A stretch of 64,000 nucleotides of DNA from Mucilaginibacter inviolabilis (GTDB taxonomy: Bacteria; Bacteroidota; Bacteroidia; Sphingobacteriales; Sphingobacteriaceae): NCBI RefSeq assembly GCF_011089895.1, contig NZ_JAANAT010000003.1:682001-746000 (forward strand), read 5' to 3'. Below the pieces are notes generated by a model. It was not told where the DNA came from and ran no database searches. It saw only the letters and a list, made by a program, of their open reading frames with translations. The first letter of the stretch is position 1; every line of letters begins with the position of its first letter. Of this stretch, positions 44,688-52,603 are shown piece by piece. The position numbers and the translations under genes are program-made.

Positions 44688-46235
44688 TTAATGCGCGTCG
44701 ACCGGCATTTTGACAGCCTTTTTAAATGGCTGCAGATACAATAGCGGTATCGAAAATAACATCACCAAACCAGATATCCAGTAGGCATCATCATAAGTTA
44801 ATAGCAATACCTGCCGGGTAACGGCTCCTTCAATTGCTCCATAAGCCATGCGGGTAGCATCTATCAATGAATGTCCTTTAGCCATAAAGCCATGTAAATA
44901 GGCGTTAAAACGATCGGTAAAGGCCGGATTGGTTGAAGTGATATTTGTTAAAAGATTATTGCGGTGAAGGCCCTGGCGAACGTGAATAATGGTGGTAAGG
45001 GTAGCTATACCAAACGAACCGCCTAATTGGCGCATCATGTTGTTTAATCCGGTTCCTTGTCCTACTTCCGGGCCTTTCAGATCGGCAATAGCCAAGGTGG
45101 TTAGCGGTACGAATAATAAAGCCATACCTACACCGCGTATAACCAGTGGTATAAAGAAGTCGCCTGTGCCCACTGCCAGCGTTGAATTGCTGAGCATAGT
45201 GGTAAACACAAAGAACAGAAACATGCCGGCAGTCGCCATAAACTGCGCAGGGATACCCTTATTGAGCATTTTACCTATAAACGGCATCATGATAATGGTA
45301 CATAACCCGCCTGGAAACAGGATCTCGCCCGTTTGCTGGGCTGTAAAGCCAAGCAGGTTCTGACAAAATACCGGGAATACGAATACCGACCCATAGAGCC
45401 CAAACCCAAGTATAAAGGAGGTAAACATACCTACCGCGAAACTCCGGTGCCTTAATATGGCAAAGTTTACTATCGGGTAATCTATGCTCATTTCGCGCCA
45501 TATAAAAAGGATTAATCCTAATATGGCGGTAATGGTAAGTACGGTTATATAGGTTGTAGCAAACCAATCTTCAGTTTCGCCTTTTTCCAGGATGGTTTGT
45601 AAACTACCAACGGATATGGCCAGGAAGAGAATACCCCACCAGTCAATCGGTTTGCCTTTCGCGTCCTTAGGTGTTTCGCGTACAAAAGTGTAAGCAAAAA
45701 ATGCTGCCAGTGCACCCACTGGGATGTTTACATAAAATATCCAGCGCCATGAAGAGTGATCGGTAATATAACCACCAATGGTTGGCCCAACGGTTGGCCC
45801 AACCACCGCGCCTAAACCAAACAACGCGGTAGCTGTACCTATTTGCTCACGTGGCCAGGTTTCGATCAGGATGGCCTGTGAGGTTGATATTAAACCACCC
45901 CCGGCGATACCTTGTATGATCCTGAACATAACCAGCTCGTTTAAATTGGTGGCATTACCACACAAAAACGAAGCTATGGTAAATACCACAATAGATGTTA
46001 TGAAGTAATTTTTGCGCCCGAAACGGCTCCCCAGCCAGCCTGACATAGGAAGCACAATTACGTTTGCTACGGCATAACCGGTAACTACCCAGGCAACATC
46101 TTCCAATGTGGCGCCAAGGTTACCTTGTATATCGGGCAGCGATACGTTCACGATCGTGGTATCAATAAGCTCCAGTAGCGAAGCTATGATAACCGTGATG
46201 GTGATGATCCATTTTTTAAAGCCTGTTTCAGCCAT
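44688..46235 (-). CDS. DHA2-family multidrug efflux permease, EmrB/QacA type
   Basis: This 515-residue major facilitator protein has about 14 membrane helices. Motif A LPMSGWLGSRFGRKNYF and motif C-like GLGAVVGPTVGPTIGGYI near residue 150 mark proton-linked drug efflux. The N-terminal LELIDTTIVNVSLPDI is typical of EmrB/MdtD. With the HlyD-like and TolC-like products of the same operon it should form an inner membrane, periplasm and outer membrane channel. Exact drugs are unknown. Upstream of its start lies an AATCCTA-type heptamer array that fills the spacer after emrA. Confidence 0.92.
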   Translation of the reverse strand: MAETGFKKWIITITVIIASLLELIDTTIVNVSLPDIQGNLGATLEDVAWVVTGYAVANVIVLPMSGWLGSRFGRKNYFITSIVVFTIASFLCGNATNLNELVMFRIIQGIAGGGLISTSQAILIETWPREQIGTATALFGLGAVVGPTVGPTIGGYITDHSSWRWIFYVNIPVGALAAFFAYTFVRETPKDAKGKPIDWWGILFLAISVGSLQTILEKGETEDWFATTYITVLTITAILGLILFIWREMSIDYPIVNFAILRHRSFAVGMFTSFILGFGLYGSVFVFPVFCQNLLGFTAQQTGEILFPGGLCTIIMMPFIGKMLNKGIPAQFMATAGMFLFFVFTTMLSNSTLAVGTGDFFIPLVIRGVGMALLFVPLTTLAIADLKGPEVGQGTGLNNMMRQLGGSFGIATLTTIIHVRQGLHRNNLLTNITSTNPAFTDRFNAYLHGFMAKGHSLIDATRMAYGAIEGAVTRQVLLLTYDDAYWISGLVMLFSIPLLYLQPFKKAVKMPVDAH

Positions 46236-46249
46236 GATTTTATTAAATT

Positions 46250-46345
46250 CTAAATCCTAAACTTTGAATCAGAATCAGAATTTACAGAATTAAAGAATTA
46301 ACAGAATAATAAATCCGAAATCCTAAACCCGAAATCCCAAATTCT
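46250..46345. repeat. AATCCTA heptamer array between emrA and emrB
   Basis: Tandem words such as AATCCGA and AATCCTA occupy 46306-46345, and related AATTCTA/AATCCTA words lie at 46250-46264, with AGAATTA-type words between. The array begins directly after the emrA stop codon and ends next to the emrB start region (minus strand). Confidence 0.78.
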
Positions 46346-46348
46346 CGA

Positions 46349-47410
46349 TTATCCTTTAATTACTGATACTTTTACGCTCATGCCTGGGCGTAATCTATCA
46401 AGAGTTGCTTTATCAGCTTTTAATTTTATTTTAACAGGTACGCGTTGTACAACTTTTACGAAGTTACCGGTTGCATTATCTGGTGGCAATAAAGAGAACT
46501 TGGCACCTGTAGCAGGTGAAAAATTGTAAACTTCGCCTTCCAGTTTCAGATCAGGGTAAGCATCAACTTCGATGTCAACTTTCTGACCGCTTTTCATATC
46601 ATTTAACTGGGTTTCTTTAAAGTTGGCAGTAATGTACAAGCTGTTATCGTTAATGATCGAGAACAGTGTTTGTCCGGCCTGTACCAATTGCCCCAATTGG
46701 ATACTTTTTTTAGATACTAAGCCACTTGCTGGCGCTTTAATAGTAGTATAAGTTAGTTGCAATTTTGCAAAATCAATATCAACCTGTTTCTGGGTTACAC
46801 CAGTATTGGTTACCTTTAATTGGCTACGAGTAGTGCCGATTTGTTCTTCGGCTGCTTTGAATTGATCTTGTGAAGCACGCAGATTAGCTTTAGCTACATC
46901 CAGATCAGATTTAGCCTGATCAAATTGTTGCTGGGTTACAGAACCATCTTTTACCAGATTGGCATAACGGTTGTAATCCTTTTGTACCTTATCTAAACGG
47001 GCAACATTTGATGCAACCTGAGCCCTTGCACTTGATGAGTTAGCCTCATTAGCGTAGATCTGTGATTGATTTACGTTGATACCGGCGCTTGCACCTACCT
47101 GTGCAGCCTGTGCCTGCTCCACTTTAACTTTGTAGTCACGGTCATCTATCTTAACCAGTACCTGGTTAGCGTTTACGTGAGTGTTCTCTTCAAAATAGAT
47201 GGAGTCAACATAACCGCCAACGCGGGCAACAACCGGGCTGATATCGCCGTCGATCTGGGCGTCATCTGTATCGATGTGTTTACCGAAATATATATATTCT
47301 TTGATACCGAAAATGATACCGCCAATAAGTAATATACCTAGTATGATAGGGATAACTTTATTCGGTTTCTTTTTTGGTGTGTGTTCCTGTGTTTCGTGTT
47401 CCTTTGCCAT
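46349..47410 (-). CDS. HlyD-family membrane fusion protein, EmrA type
   Basis: The 353-residue periplasmic adaptor has a short basic cytoplasmic tail, one anchor helix (VIPIILGILLIGGIIFGI), the conserved DTDDAQIDGDISPVVARVGGYV, two lipoyl half-motifs around a long coiled-coil (about residues 85-200), and a beta-barrel domain with LRPGMSVKV at the end. Family role: joins the EmrB pump to a TolC-like channel. It lies 26 bases after the tolC-like gene in the same direction. Confidence 0.93.
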   Translation of the reverse strand: MAKEHETQEHTPKKKPNKVIPIILGILLIGGIIFGIKEYIYFGKHIDTDDAQIDGDISPVVARVGGYVDSIYFEENTHVNANQVLVKIDDRDYKVKVEQAQAAQVGASAGINVNQSQIYANEANSSSARAQVASNVARLDKVQKDYNRYANLVKDGSVTQQQFDQAKSDLDVAKANLRASQDQFKAAEEQIGTTRSQLKVTNTGVTQKQVDIDFAKLQLTYTTIKAPASGLVSKKSIQLGQLVQAGQTLFSIINDNSLYITANFKETQLNDMKSGQKVDIEVDAYPDLKLEGEVYNFSPATGAKFSLLPPDNATGNFVKVVQRVPVKIKLKADKATLDRLRPGMSVKVSVIKG

Positions 47411-47436
47411 TGTATATAGTATTGATTGGTTTAGTA

Positions 47437-48813
47437 TTATTGTTTGTTAATTTTTCCAGTTGATTTTAATAAGGTATAGTAAGCCAAACCTGCATCGGCT
47501 TTAGCCAGTTCCAGGTTGATCTGAGCCTGGTAAAGCAATGTTTCTGCATCGGCACGATCTGTAGCTGATGATATATTGCTCTTGTATTTCGATTCCAATA
47601 TTTTATTGTTCTCGCCGGCCTGCGCGATAGCTACCTGCAGCAGTTTGATCTTGTTCAAAGCCGAAGTATAATTCTGGTAATCCTGATTTACTTCGTCTTT
47701 AATACGGTCAACCATAATGTTTTTGTTGATCACAGATTGCTCACGTTGTATTTTTGCTTCGGTAACCTTGTTTTTGTTGGTCCATAATGAGCTAAAGCTC
47801 CATGACAGGGTTAAGCCGCCTGTTAACGGTGTAATATAGTTACCGCTTTTAGGTATAGGGTTGATATTGGCATCTACATAATAGCCTGCAACTGATGCTG
47901 CCAGTGTAGGCAAAGTATTGCCTTTGATGCTTTTAATGTTTGTTTCGGCTACTTTAGTACGCAGGTCAAATTGTTGTAGTTCGGGTCTGTTGGTCATGGC
48001 GGTATCCAGGTAATTACTAAACGGAGCAATCTGCCTGTCGGCCTCGGTTATCTGATCAATGTTGAGCTGGGTACCTTCCGGTAATCCTAATAACACGTTC
48101 AAATTGTAGTTGACAATGCGACGATTAGTTTCCAGATCCACACCGTTAAGCTCAATATTTGATCGTTGCAACTGGAAACGCAGCACATCATTTTTAGTTA
48201 CCAATCCCTGATCAAAAAAACGTTGTGCCTGTTTTATCTGGCCATCAACAGTGGTTAAGTTTTGAGCTACCACCTTTTTGCTTTGCAGTACTTTATATAA
48301 GCTGTAGTAAGAGCTGATAATGTCATAAGTGATCTGATCTTTATCATTCACCACATCCAAACGGGCAACCTGGGTTAACAGATCGGTTGATTGGCGGGCA
48401 TATTTTAGCTTATTGCCTTCAAAAATAGTTTGATTTAAGGTTAATATGCCCAGGTAAGCGTCGGCCCTGTTGGGTAAGTTAAAACTCTCGGGCCCTAAAG
48501 CCAGTCTGTTGGCCGGAATTTCGGCATGGGTGTAGCCGTAGCTTATTTTACCGGTTGGTAACGATTGGTCTTTAGCCTGGTTATATTCAGAAATAGCCTG
48601 GTCAATTTTTGATTGCGAAAGCTTTAAAGTCTTGCTGTTGTCCAGACCAAGTTTTATAGCTTCATCCAGGGTGATGGTTCTGTCCTGCGCGTTTGCGGTT
48701 CCCACAAATAGCGAAGCCGTTATTACAAACGTAATAGCATACAGGCAGAAGGGGTGCACTGCATTAAACAGTGATAGGTGCTTGGGTTTTTTATTTAGAG
48801 TTGTCATTTTCAT
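47437..48813 (-). CDS. TolC-family outer membrane efflux protein
   Basis: The 458-residue precursor has a signal peptide ending in GTANAQD, then two OEP repeats with long helices (for example DEAIKLGLDNSKTLKLSQSK), making the trimeric channel and tunnel. Its start overlaps the end of the TetR gene by 23 bases. A shorter start at 48807 (third residue) is equally possible. It is the outer part of the tripartite pump encoded here. Confidence 0.92.
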   Translation of the reverse strand: MKMTTLNKKPKHLSLFNAVHPFCLYAITFVITASLFVGTANAQDRTITLDEAIKLGLDNSKTLKLSQSKIDQAISEYNQAKDQSLPTGKISYGYTHAEIPANRLALGPESFNLPNRADAYLGILTLNQTIFEGNKLKYARQSTDLLTQVARLDVVNDKDQITYDIISSYYSLYKVLQSKKVVAQNLTTVDGQIKQAQRFFDQGLVTKNDVLRFQLQRSNIELNGVDLETNRRIVNYNLNVLLGLPEGTQLNIDQITEADRQIAPFSNYLDTAMTNRPELQQFDLRTKVAETNIKSIKGNTLPTLAASVAGYYVDANINPIPKSGNYITPLTGGLTLSWSFSSLWTNKNKVTEAKIQREQSVINKNIMVDRIKDEVNQDYQNYTSALNKIKLLQVAIAQAGENNKILESKYKSNISSATDRADAETLLYQAQINLELAKADAGLAYYTLLKSTGKINKQ

Positions 48814-49438
48814 TAACTAAGTACGCTTTTAAGAGGGTTTTTAAATATTTTTTAATACGGGGCTTAAATTGTTCCTCCAGCACTTTTTCGTCCTGTATAT
48901 CGTACCCCAGCATGGTTGATGACATCAGCGGGGTATTTAAAATGAAGTTTTTGGTTCCGTAAAGCGTAGACACAATCAGTTGCATATCGGTATCTTTACG
49001 AAATTCACCATTATCCATTCCTTCCTGTATTATTCTGAACAGTTCGGATACGCTTTTCATCAACATATTGCGTATCTTTTCGGCAAGCTCGGTACGGCGG
49101 TTCATGGTTAATTCCTGATAGAGCAGTTTCTGAAAGCAGTTGTGATTCACTACCCGTTCGCCATAGATATCAATATATGATTCTATTTTTCCCCAGGAAC
49201 TGATGCTTTCGTCGTTACCTAAAATTTGCAGTATATTTTGAAAATCGGTGATCTTGCGTTCAATAACTGCCAGGAACAAACCTTCTTTTGAACCGAAATA
49301 ATAATTGAGCATGGCCATGTTCACACCGGCTTCGCCCGAGATCATACGGGTAGAGGCGCCGTCAAAACCCATCTCTGAAAACACGCGCTCGGCGACGTCC
49401 AGGATGTGGTCTTTTTTATCTATCTTATCTTTGTCCAT
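48791..49438 (-). CDS. TetR/AcrR-family repressor of the efflux operon
   Basis: This 215-residue regulator has an N-terminal helix-turn-helix (about residues 12-55; FDGASTRMISGEAGVNMAMLNYYFGSKEGLF) and an all-helical ligand domain. It is the first gene of the minus-strand efflux operon, so it should repress its own promoter and the pump until a drug binds. Two palindromes just upstream (49459-49478 and 49504-49517) are the expected operators. Confidence 0.93.
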   Translation of the reverse strand: MDKDKIDKKDHILDVAERVFSEMGFDGASTRMISGEAGVNMAMLNYYFGSKEGLFLAVIERKITDFQNILQILGNDESISSWGKIESYIDIYGERVVNHNCFQKLLYQELTMNRRTELAEKIRNMLMKSVSELFRIIQEGMDNGEFRKDTDMQLIVSTLYGTKNFILNTPLMSSTMLGYDIQDEKVLEEQFKPRIKKYLKTLLKAYLVNENDNSK

Positions 49439-49453
49439 TTTCTTTTAACGGCA

Positions 49454-49517
49454 CAAAATTAATCAAACGATTGATTAAAGCATAGCAATCCGGGGCAAAA
49501 AGCTAATCAACTGATTA
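49454..49517 (-). promoter_or_regulatory. operators and -7 box of the efflux operon
   Basis: TTAATCAAACGATTGATTAA (49459-49478) is a perfect palindrome with a four-base centre. A second, shorter copy TAATC-AACT-GATTA is at 49504-49517, its centre 42 bases away. The minus-strand -7 box TAATTTTG (49461-49454) overlaps the first palindrome, so the TetR protein would block polymerase. The transcription start would be near 49447. Confidence 0.85.
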
Positions 49518-49677
49518 AGATTACTCATGAATGACAGATTTGTTTTACTAATCAGCCGAAATTTTAGGTTATTGCAGCAATTATGGTTTGTCTGTTATTC
49601 GTTTGAAATATAGGGCATTCCATATTTATGCAATGTTATATTATTGATATAAAGATAATAAATTTCCATCTTTCAAA

Positions 49678-49685
49678 TATATTTG
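49678..49685 (+). promoter_or_regulatory. -7 box next to the LmbE-like start
   Basis: TATATTTG ends five bases before the ATG at 49691, which implies a leaderless or nearly leaderless mRNA. A TTG at the right distance upstream is not present, so the promoter is uncertain. Confidence 0.45.
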
Positions 49686-49690
49686 CCAGC

Positions 49691-52156
49691 ATGAAGCGGA
49701 TAAACCTCATTACCACCTTTTTATACCTTTCAACTTTAGTATCAGCACAAACTGCGCCACCGGCCGATCTGGGCGCTATACAGCAAAATTTTAAAAAGCT
49801 CAATACACTGGGCAGCGTGCTGTATATAGCGGCTCATCCCGATGATGAGAATACCCGTTTGCTGGCTTACCTGGCCCAGGAAAAACATTACCGAACCGGT
49901 TATCTTTCCTGTACACGAGGCGATGGAGGGCAAAATTTGATTGGAAATGAACAAAGTGAACTTTTGGGGCTGATACGCACACAAGAATTACTGGCGGCCC
50001 GCCGCGTTGATGGCGCCGAGCAGTTTTTTACCCGCGCCAATGATTTTGGCTTTTCAAAAGGGCCCGAAGAAACCCTGAGAATATGGGACAAGGATAAAGT
50101 ATTAGGCGATATGGTTTGGGTGATCCGCAAATTCAGGCCGGATGTGATGATATGCCGTTTCCCTACCACCGGCGAAGGAGGGCATGGTCATCATACTTCA
50201 TCGGCTATACTGGCGCAGGAAGCATTTACCGCCGCTGCCGATCCTAAACGTTATCCCGAGCAATTGAAATATGTACAACCCTGGCAGGCCAAACGCTTGT
50301 TATGGAATACCTTTAGTTTTGGCAGCGTAAATACCACTGCTCCCGATCAGTTTAAAATTAATGTAGGTGTTTATAATCCCATTTTAGGAAAAGGCTATGG
50401 CGAAATTGCTGCCGAAAGTCGCAGTAACCATAAAACACAGGGCTTTGGCTCGGCCAGGCAACGCGGTGAATTTTATGAGTATTTTAAAACTATTTTAGGC
50501 GATGCCCCGCAAAATGACCTGATGGATGGCGTAAATACCACCTGGAAACGGGTAAAAGACGGCGAACCTATTGGCGCAGGTATTGGCATAGTTAACCGGG
50601 ATTTTAATCCGGAAGCCCCGGAAAAATCAGTGCCAGCTTTAGTACAGTTGTTGGGTAAGGTTGAAAAGATATCAGATGTATATTGGCGCACTCAAAAAAC
50701 CAAAGAGTTGAGTGAACTGATTGCCGCCTGTTCGGGCTTATGGTTTGAAGCTTATGCTACTGAGCCAACTTATGCCCTGGGCGATAAGATACAAGTACGC
50801 GCCCAGGTAGTTGACCGATATAGCAACCGGGTAAAGATCAATAACATCGCATTTCAAAATAATGTATCCAACCTCAACAGCCAGGTGATCCCGGCCAATC
50901 AGCAGCAAACATTTGAGCAAAGTGGCGTTGCTGATAAGCTGACGCAACCTTACTGGCTGGAAACTCCGCACAGTATTGGTGCCTATAATTTACCAGACGA
51001 AACCCTGGCCGGTAATCCTGAAAATCCTGACCTGCCCAAAGTTGATTTTGAATTTATTATTGAAGGTAAGCCCGTACACTTTGAGCGCAGGTTGCTTTAT
51101 AAATATGTCGACCCGGTGAGAGGCGAGGTTTACCAACCGTTGGAAATAACCCCGCCGGTGACCGCCAATATCGAAAACCAGGATTATATTTTTAATTCTC
51201 AGCAGGCACAACTGATTCAGGTAAAATTAAAAAGCTTTACCGCGGCTACCGGAAATATTAGTTTGAAACCTATAGATGGCTGGAAGATCGATCCCAAAAA
51301 GATTGAGTTTACCGGGAAAAATAAGAATGACGAGTGGACGGTAACCTTTTCCATCGCTCCAACAGATAATAAACCCCGTATCAATAATTTAGAGGCTTTG
51401 GTAACGGTGAACGGAAAAACCTTTTCGCTGGCTCTGCGTCGCATCCGGTATGATCATGTTCCGGCTATTACGCTGTTCCCGCCTGCCGAAACCAGACTGG
51501 TGAACCTCGACCTGAAAATAGCCGGTAAAAAACTGGCCTATATTGCCGGGGCCGGCGATCTGATGCCCGAGGCTTTACGCCAGGTGGGTTATGATGTTCA
51601 CCTGCTTTCGGAAAGCGAGATCATGAACGCTGATCTTTCTGTATATGATGCTATTATTACCGGGGTACGCGCTTATAACGTAAATGAACGCCTGGCCTAT
51701 GAGCAAAGCCGCCTGATGGATTATGTTAAAAATGGTGGTAATTTATTGGTGCAGTATAATAACAATTCGGGCCTGGTAGTAAAACAAATAGGCCCATATC
51801 CTTTCCGGGTGGTAAACCAACGGGTTACTGATGAGGATGCCGAAGTAACCATACTGGATAAGCAAAATCCGGTGCTTAACTATCCTAATAAAATTACTCA
51901 GGACGATTTTAAAGGCTGGATCCAGGAACGAGGCCTATATTTTGTAAGTGATATTGACCCGCAATACAAAGCCGTTTTACAAATGAATGATAAGGGTGAG
52001 CAACCCAACAACGGATCATTAATTGTTGGCGATTATGGCAAAGGACGATTTGTGTATACCTCCCTGGCTTTTTTCAGGGAACTGCCTGCCGGTGTACCGG
52101 GAGCCTATCGTTTGTTTGTGAATTTATTGAGTAAACCAAAAGGGCAATCGTTGTAA
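49691..52156 (+). CDS. secreted LmbE/PIG-L-type deacetylase with C-terminal extension
   Basis: Residues 1-19 are a signal peptide (LITTFLYLSTLVSAQ). Residues 40-240 hold a zinc-dependent PIG-L domain with AAHPDDENTR and TGEGGHGHHTSS, the metal-binding positions; family members remove acetyl groups from N-acetyl sugars. Residues from about 330 to 600 form beta-rich domains, and 630-810 resemble a glutamine-amidotransferase-like or ThuA-like fold (VYDAIITGVRAYNVNERLAYE). The 821-residue form starts at 49691; the upstream in-frame ATG lacks a signal peptide. The substrate is likely an extracellular glycan or glycoside, but unproved. Confidence 0.86.
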   Translation: MKRINLITTFLYLSTLVSAQTAPPADLGAIQQNFKKLNTLGSVLYIAAHPDDENTRLLAYLAQEKHYRTGYLSCTRGDGGQNLIGNEQSELLGLIRTQELLAARRVDGAEQFFTRANDFGFSKGPEETLRIWDKDKVLGDMVWVIRKFRPDVMICRFPTTGEGGHGHHTSSAILAQEAFTAAADPKRYPEQLKYVQPWQAKRLLWNTFSFGSVNTTAPDQFKINVGVYNPILGKGYGEIAAESRSNHKTQGFGSARQRGEFYEYFKTILGDAPQNDLMDGVNTTWKRVKDGEPIGAGIGIVNRDFNPEAPEKSVPALVQLLGKVEKISDVYWRTQKTKELSELIAACSGLWFEAYATEPTYALGDKIQVRAQVVDRYSNRVKINNIAFQNNVSNLNSQVIPANQQQTFEQSGVADKLTQPYWLETPHSIGAYNLPDETLAGNPENPDLPKVDFEFIIEGKPVHFERRLLYKYVDPVRGEVYQPLEITPPVTANIENQDYIFNSQQAQLIQVKLKSFTAATGNISLKPIDGWKIDPKKIEFTGKNKNDEWTVTFSIAPTDNKPRINNLEALVTVNGKTFSLALRRIRYDHVPAITLFPPAETRLVNLDLKIAGKKLAYIAGAGDLMPEALRQVGYDVHLLSESEIMNADLSVYDAIITGVRAYNVNERLAYEQSRLMDYVKNGGNLLVQYNNNSGLVVKQIGPYPFRVVNQRVTDEDAEVTILDKQNPVLNYPNKITQDDFKGWIQERGLYFVSDIDPQYKAVLQMNDKGEQPNNGSLIVGDYGKGRFVYTSLAFFRELPAGVPGAYRLFVNLLSKPKGQSL

Positions 52157-52162
52157 AACAAA

Positions 52163-52199
52163 TAAGACTTACGAAGTTTCAAAAACTTCGTAAGTCTTT
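52163..52199. terminator. ACTTACGAAGTTT palindrome after the LmbE-like gene
   Basis: AAGACTTACGAAGTTT and AAACTTCGTAAGTCTT are perfect complements around CAA, followed by TTA. It is a likely terminator and has a relative at 62192-62222 with the same core. Confidence 0.8.
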
Positions 52200-52246
52200 A
52201 ATAAGCGATCATACGTAACAATTGTAAATCGTCATTAAATAAAATG

Positions 52247-52276
52247 TTGAAAAAATCAATTAATCATCTATTTTTG
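52247..52276 (+). promoter_or_regulatory. consensus Bacteroidota promoter
   Basis: TTG (52247-52249), exactly 19 bases, TATTTTTG (52269-52276). It drives the small protein, mini-protein and symporter genes and is the clearest sigma recognition site in the window. Confidence 0.88.
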
Positions 52277-52299
52277 CAAACGTTATAATTAACAGTAAT

Positions 52300-52491
52300 A
52301 TGAAACATCACGAAGAAGAAGAAAAAAGCCTTGATTTTGTATTTTACCTTGTTGGCTTAGTTTCTGGGCTTTTTATAGGAGCAATAATTGATAAAGGATT
52401 TACCTGGATAGCCGTTGGTGGTGTTTTAGGCTTATTAACCGCCGGTTTCTTTGTAACTGTATTGGTTAAAGGCCGTGGTGAAAAGGCCTGA
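52300..52491 (+). CDS. small membrane protein, 63 residues
   Basis: Two hydrophobic helices (LDFVFYLVGLVSGLFIGAII and WIAVGGVLGLLTAGFFVTVL) follow a Glu-rich amino end and a basic carboxy end. The pattern recalls AtpZ/AtpI-like small proteins. It lies 24 bases after a consensus promoter and overlaps the start of a 41-residue mini-gene by 14 bases, so it is first in the symporter operon. Its role is unknown. Confidence 0.78.
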   Translation: MKHHEEEEKSLDFVFYLVGLVSGLFIGAIIDKGFTWIAVGGVLGLLTAGFFVTVLVKGRGEKA

Positions 52492-52603
52492 TCCTGATCT
52501 GCCCTCATTTATAAAAAATTGGAACCAGTTTTACGGCATTGTAGTCGTGTGGCTGGTTTTTTTAATTTTAGTATTTTGGCTCATTACAAAGTCTTTTGAA
52601 TGA
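52478..52603 (+). CDS. mini-protein with one membrane helix, 41 residues
   Basis: A GTG-started frame codes for KRPDPDLPSFIKNWNQFYG followed by the helix IVVVWLVFLILVFWLI and the tail TKSFE. It overlaps the gene before it by 14 bases and its TGA overlaps the symporter ATG in ATGA (52600-52603). Continuous open frame, a hydrophobic helix and exact coupling on both sides support a real gene. Some symporters in Bacteroidota are preceded by such a helper; the role here is inference. Confidence 0.75.
   Translation: MKRPDPDLPSFIKNWNQFYGIVVVWLVFLILVFWLITKSFE

Noticed and set aside
45271..45567. 98-residue frame within emrB
   Set aside because: Alternative frame of a membrane protein gene on the same strand; a shadow.
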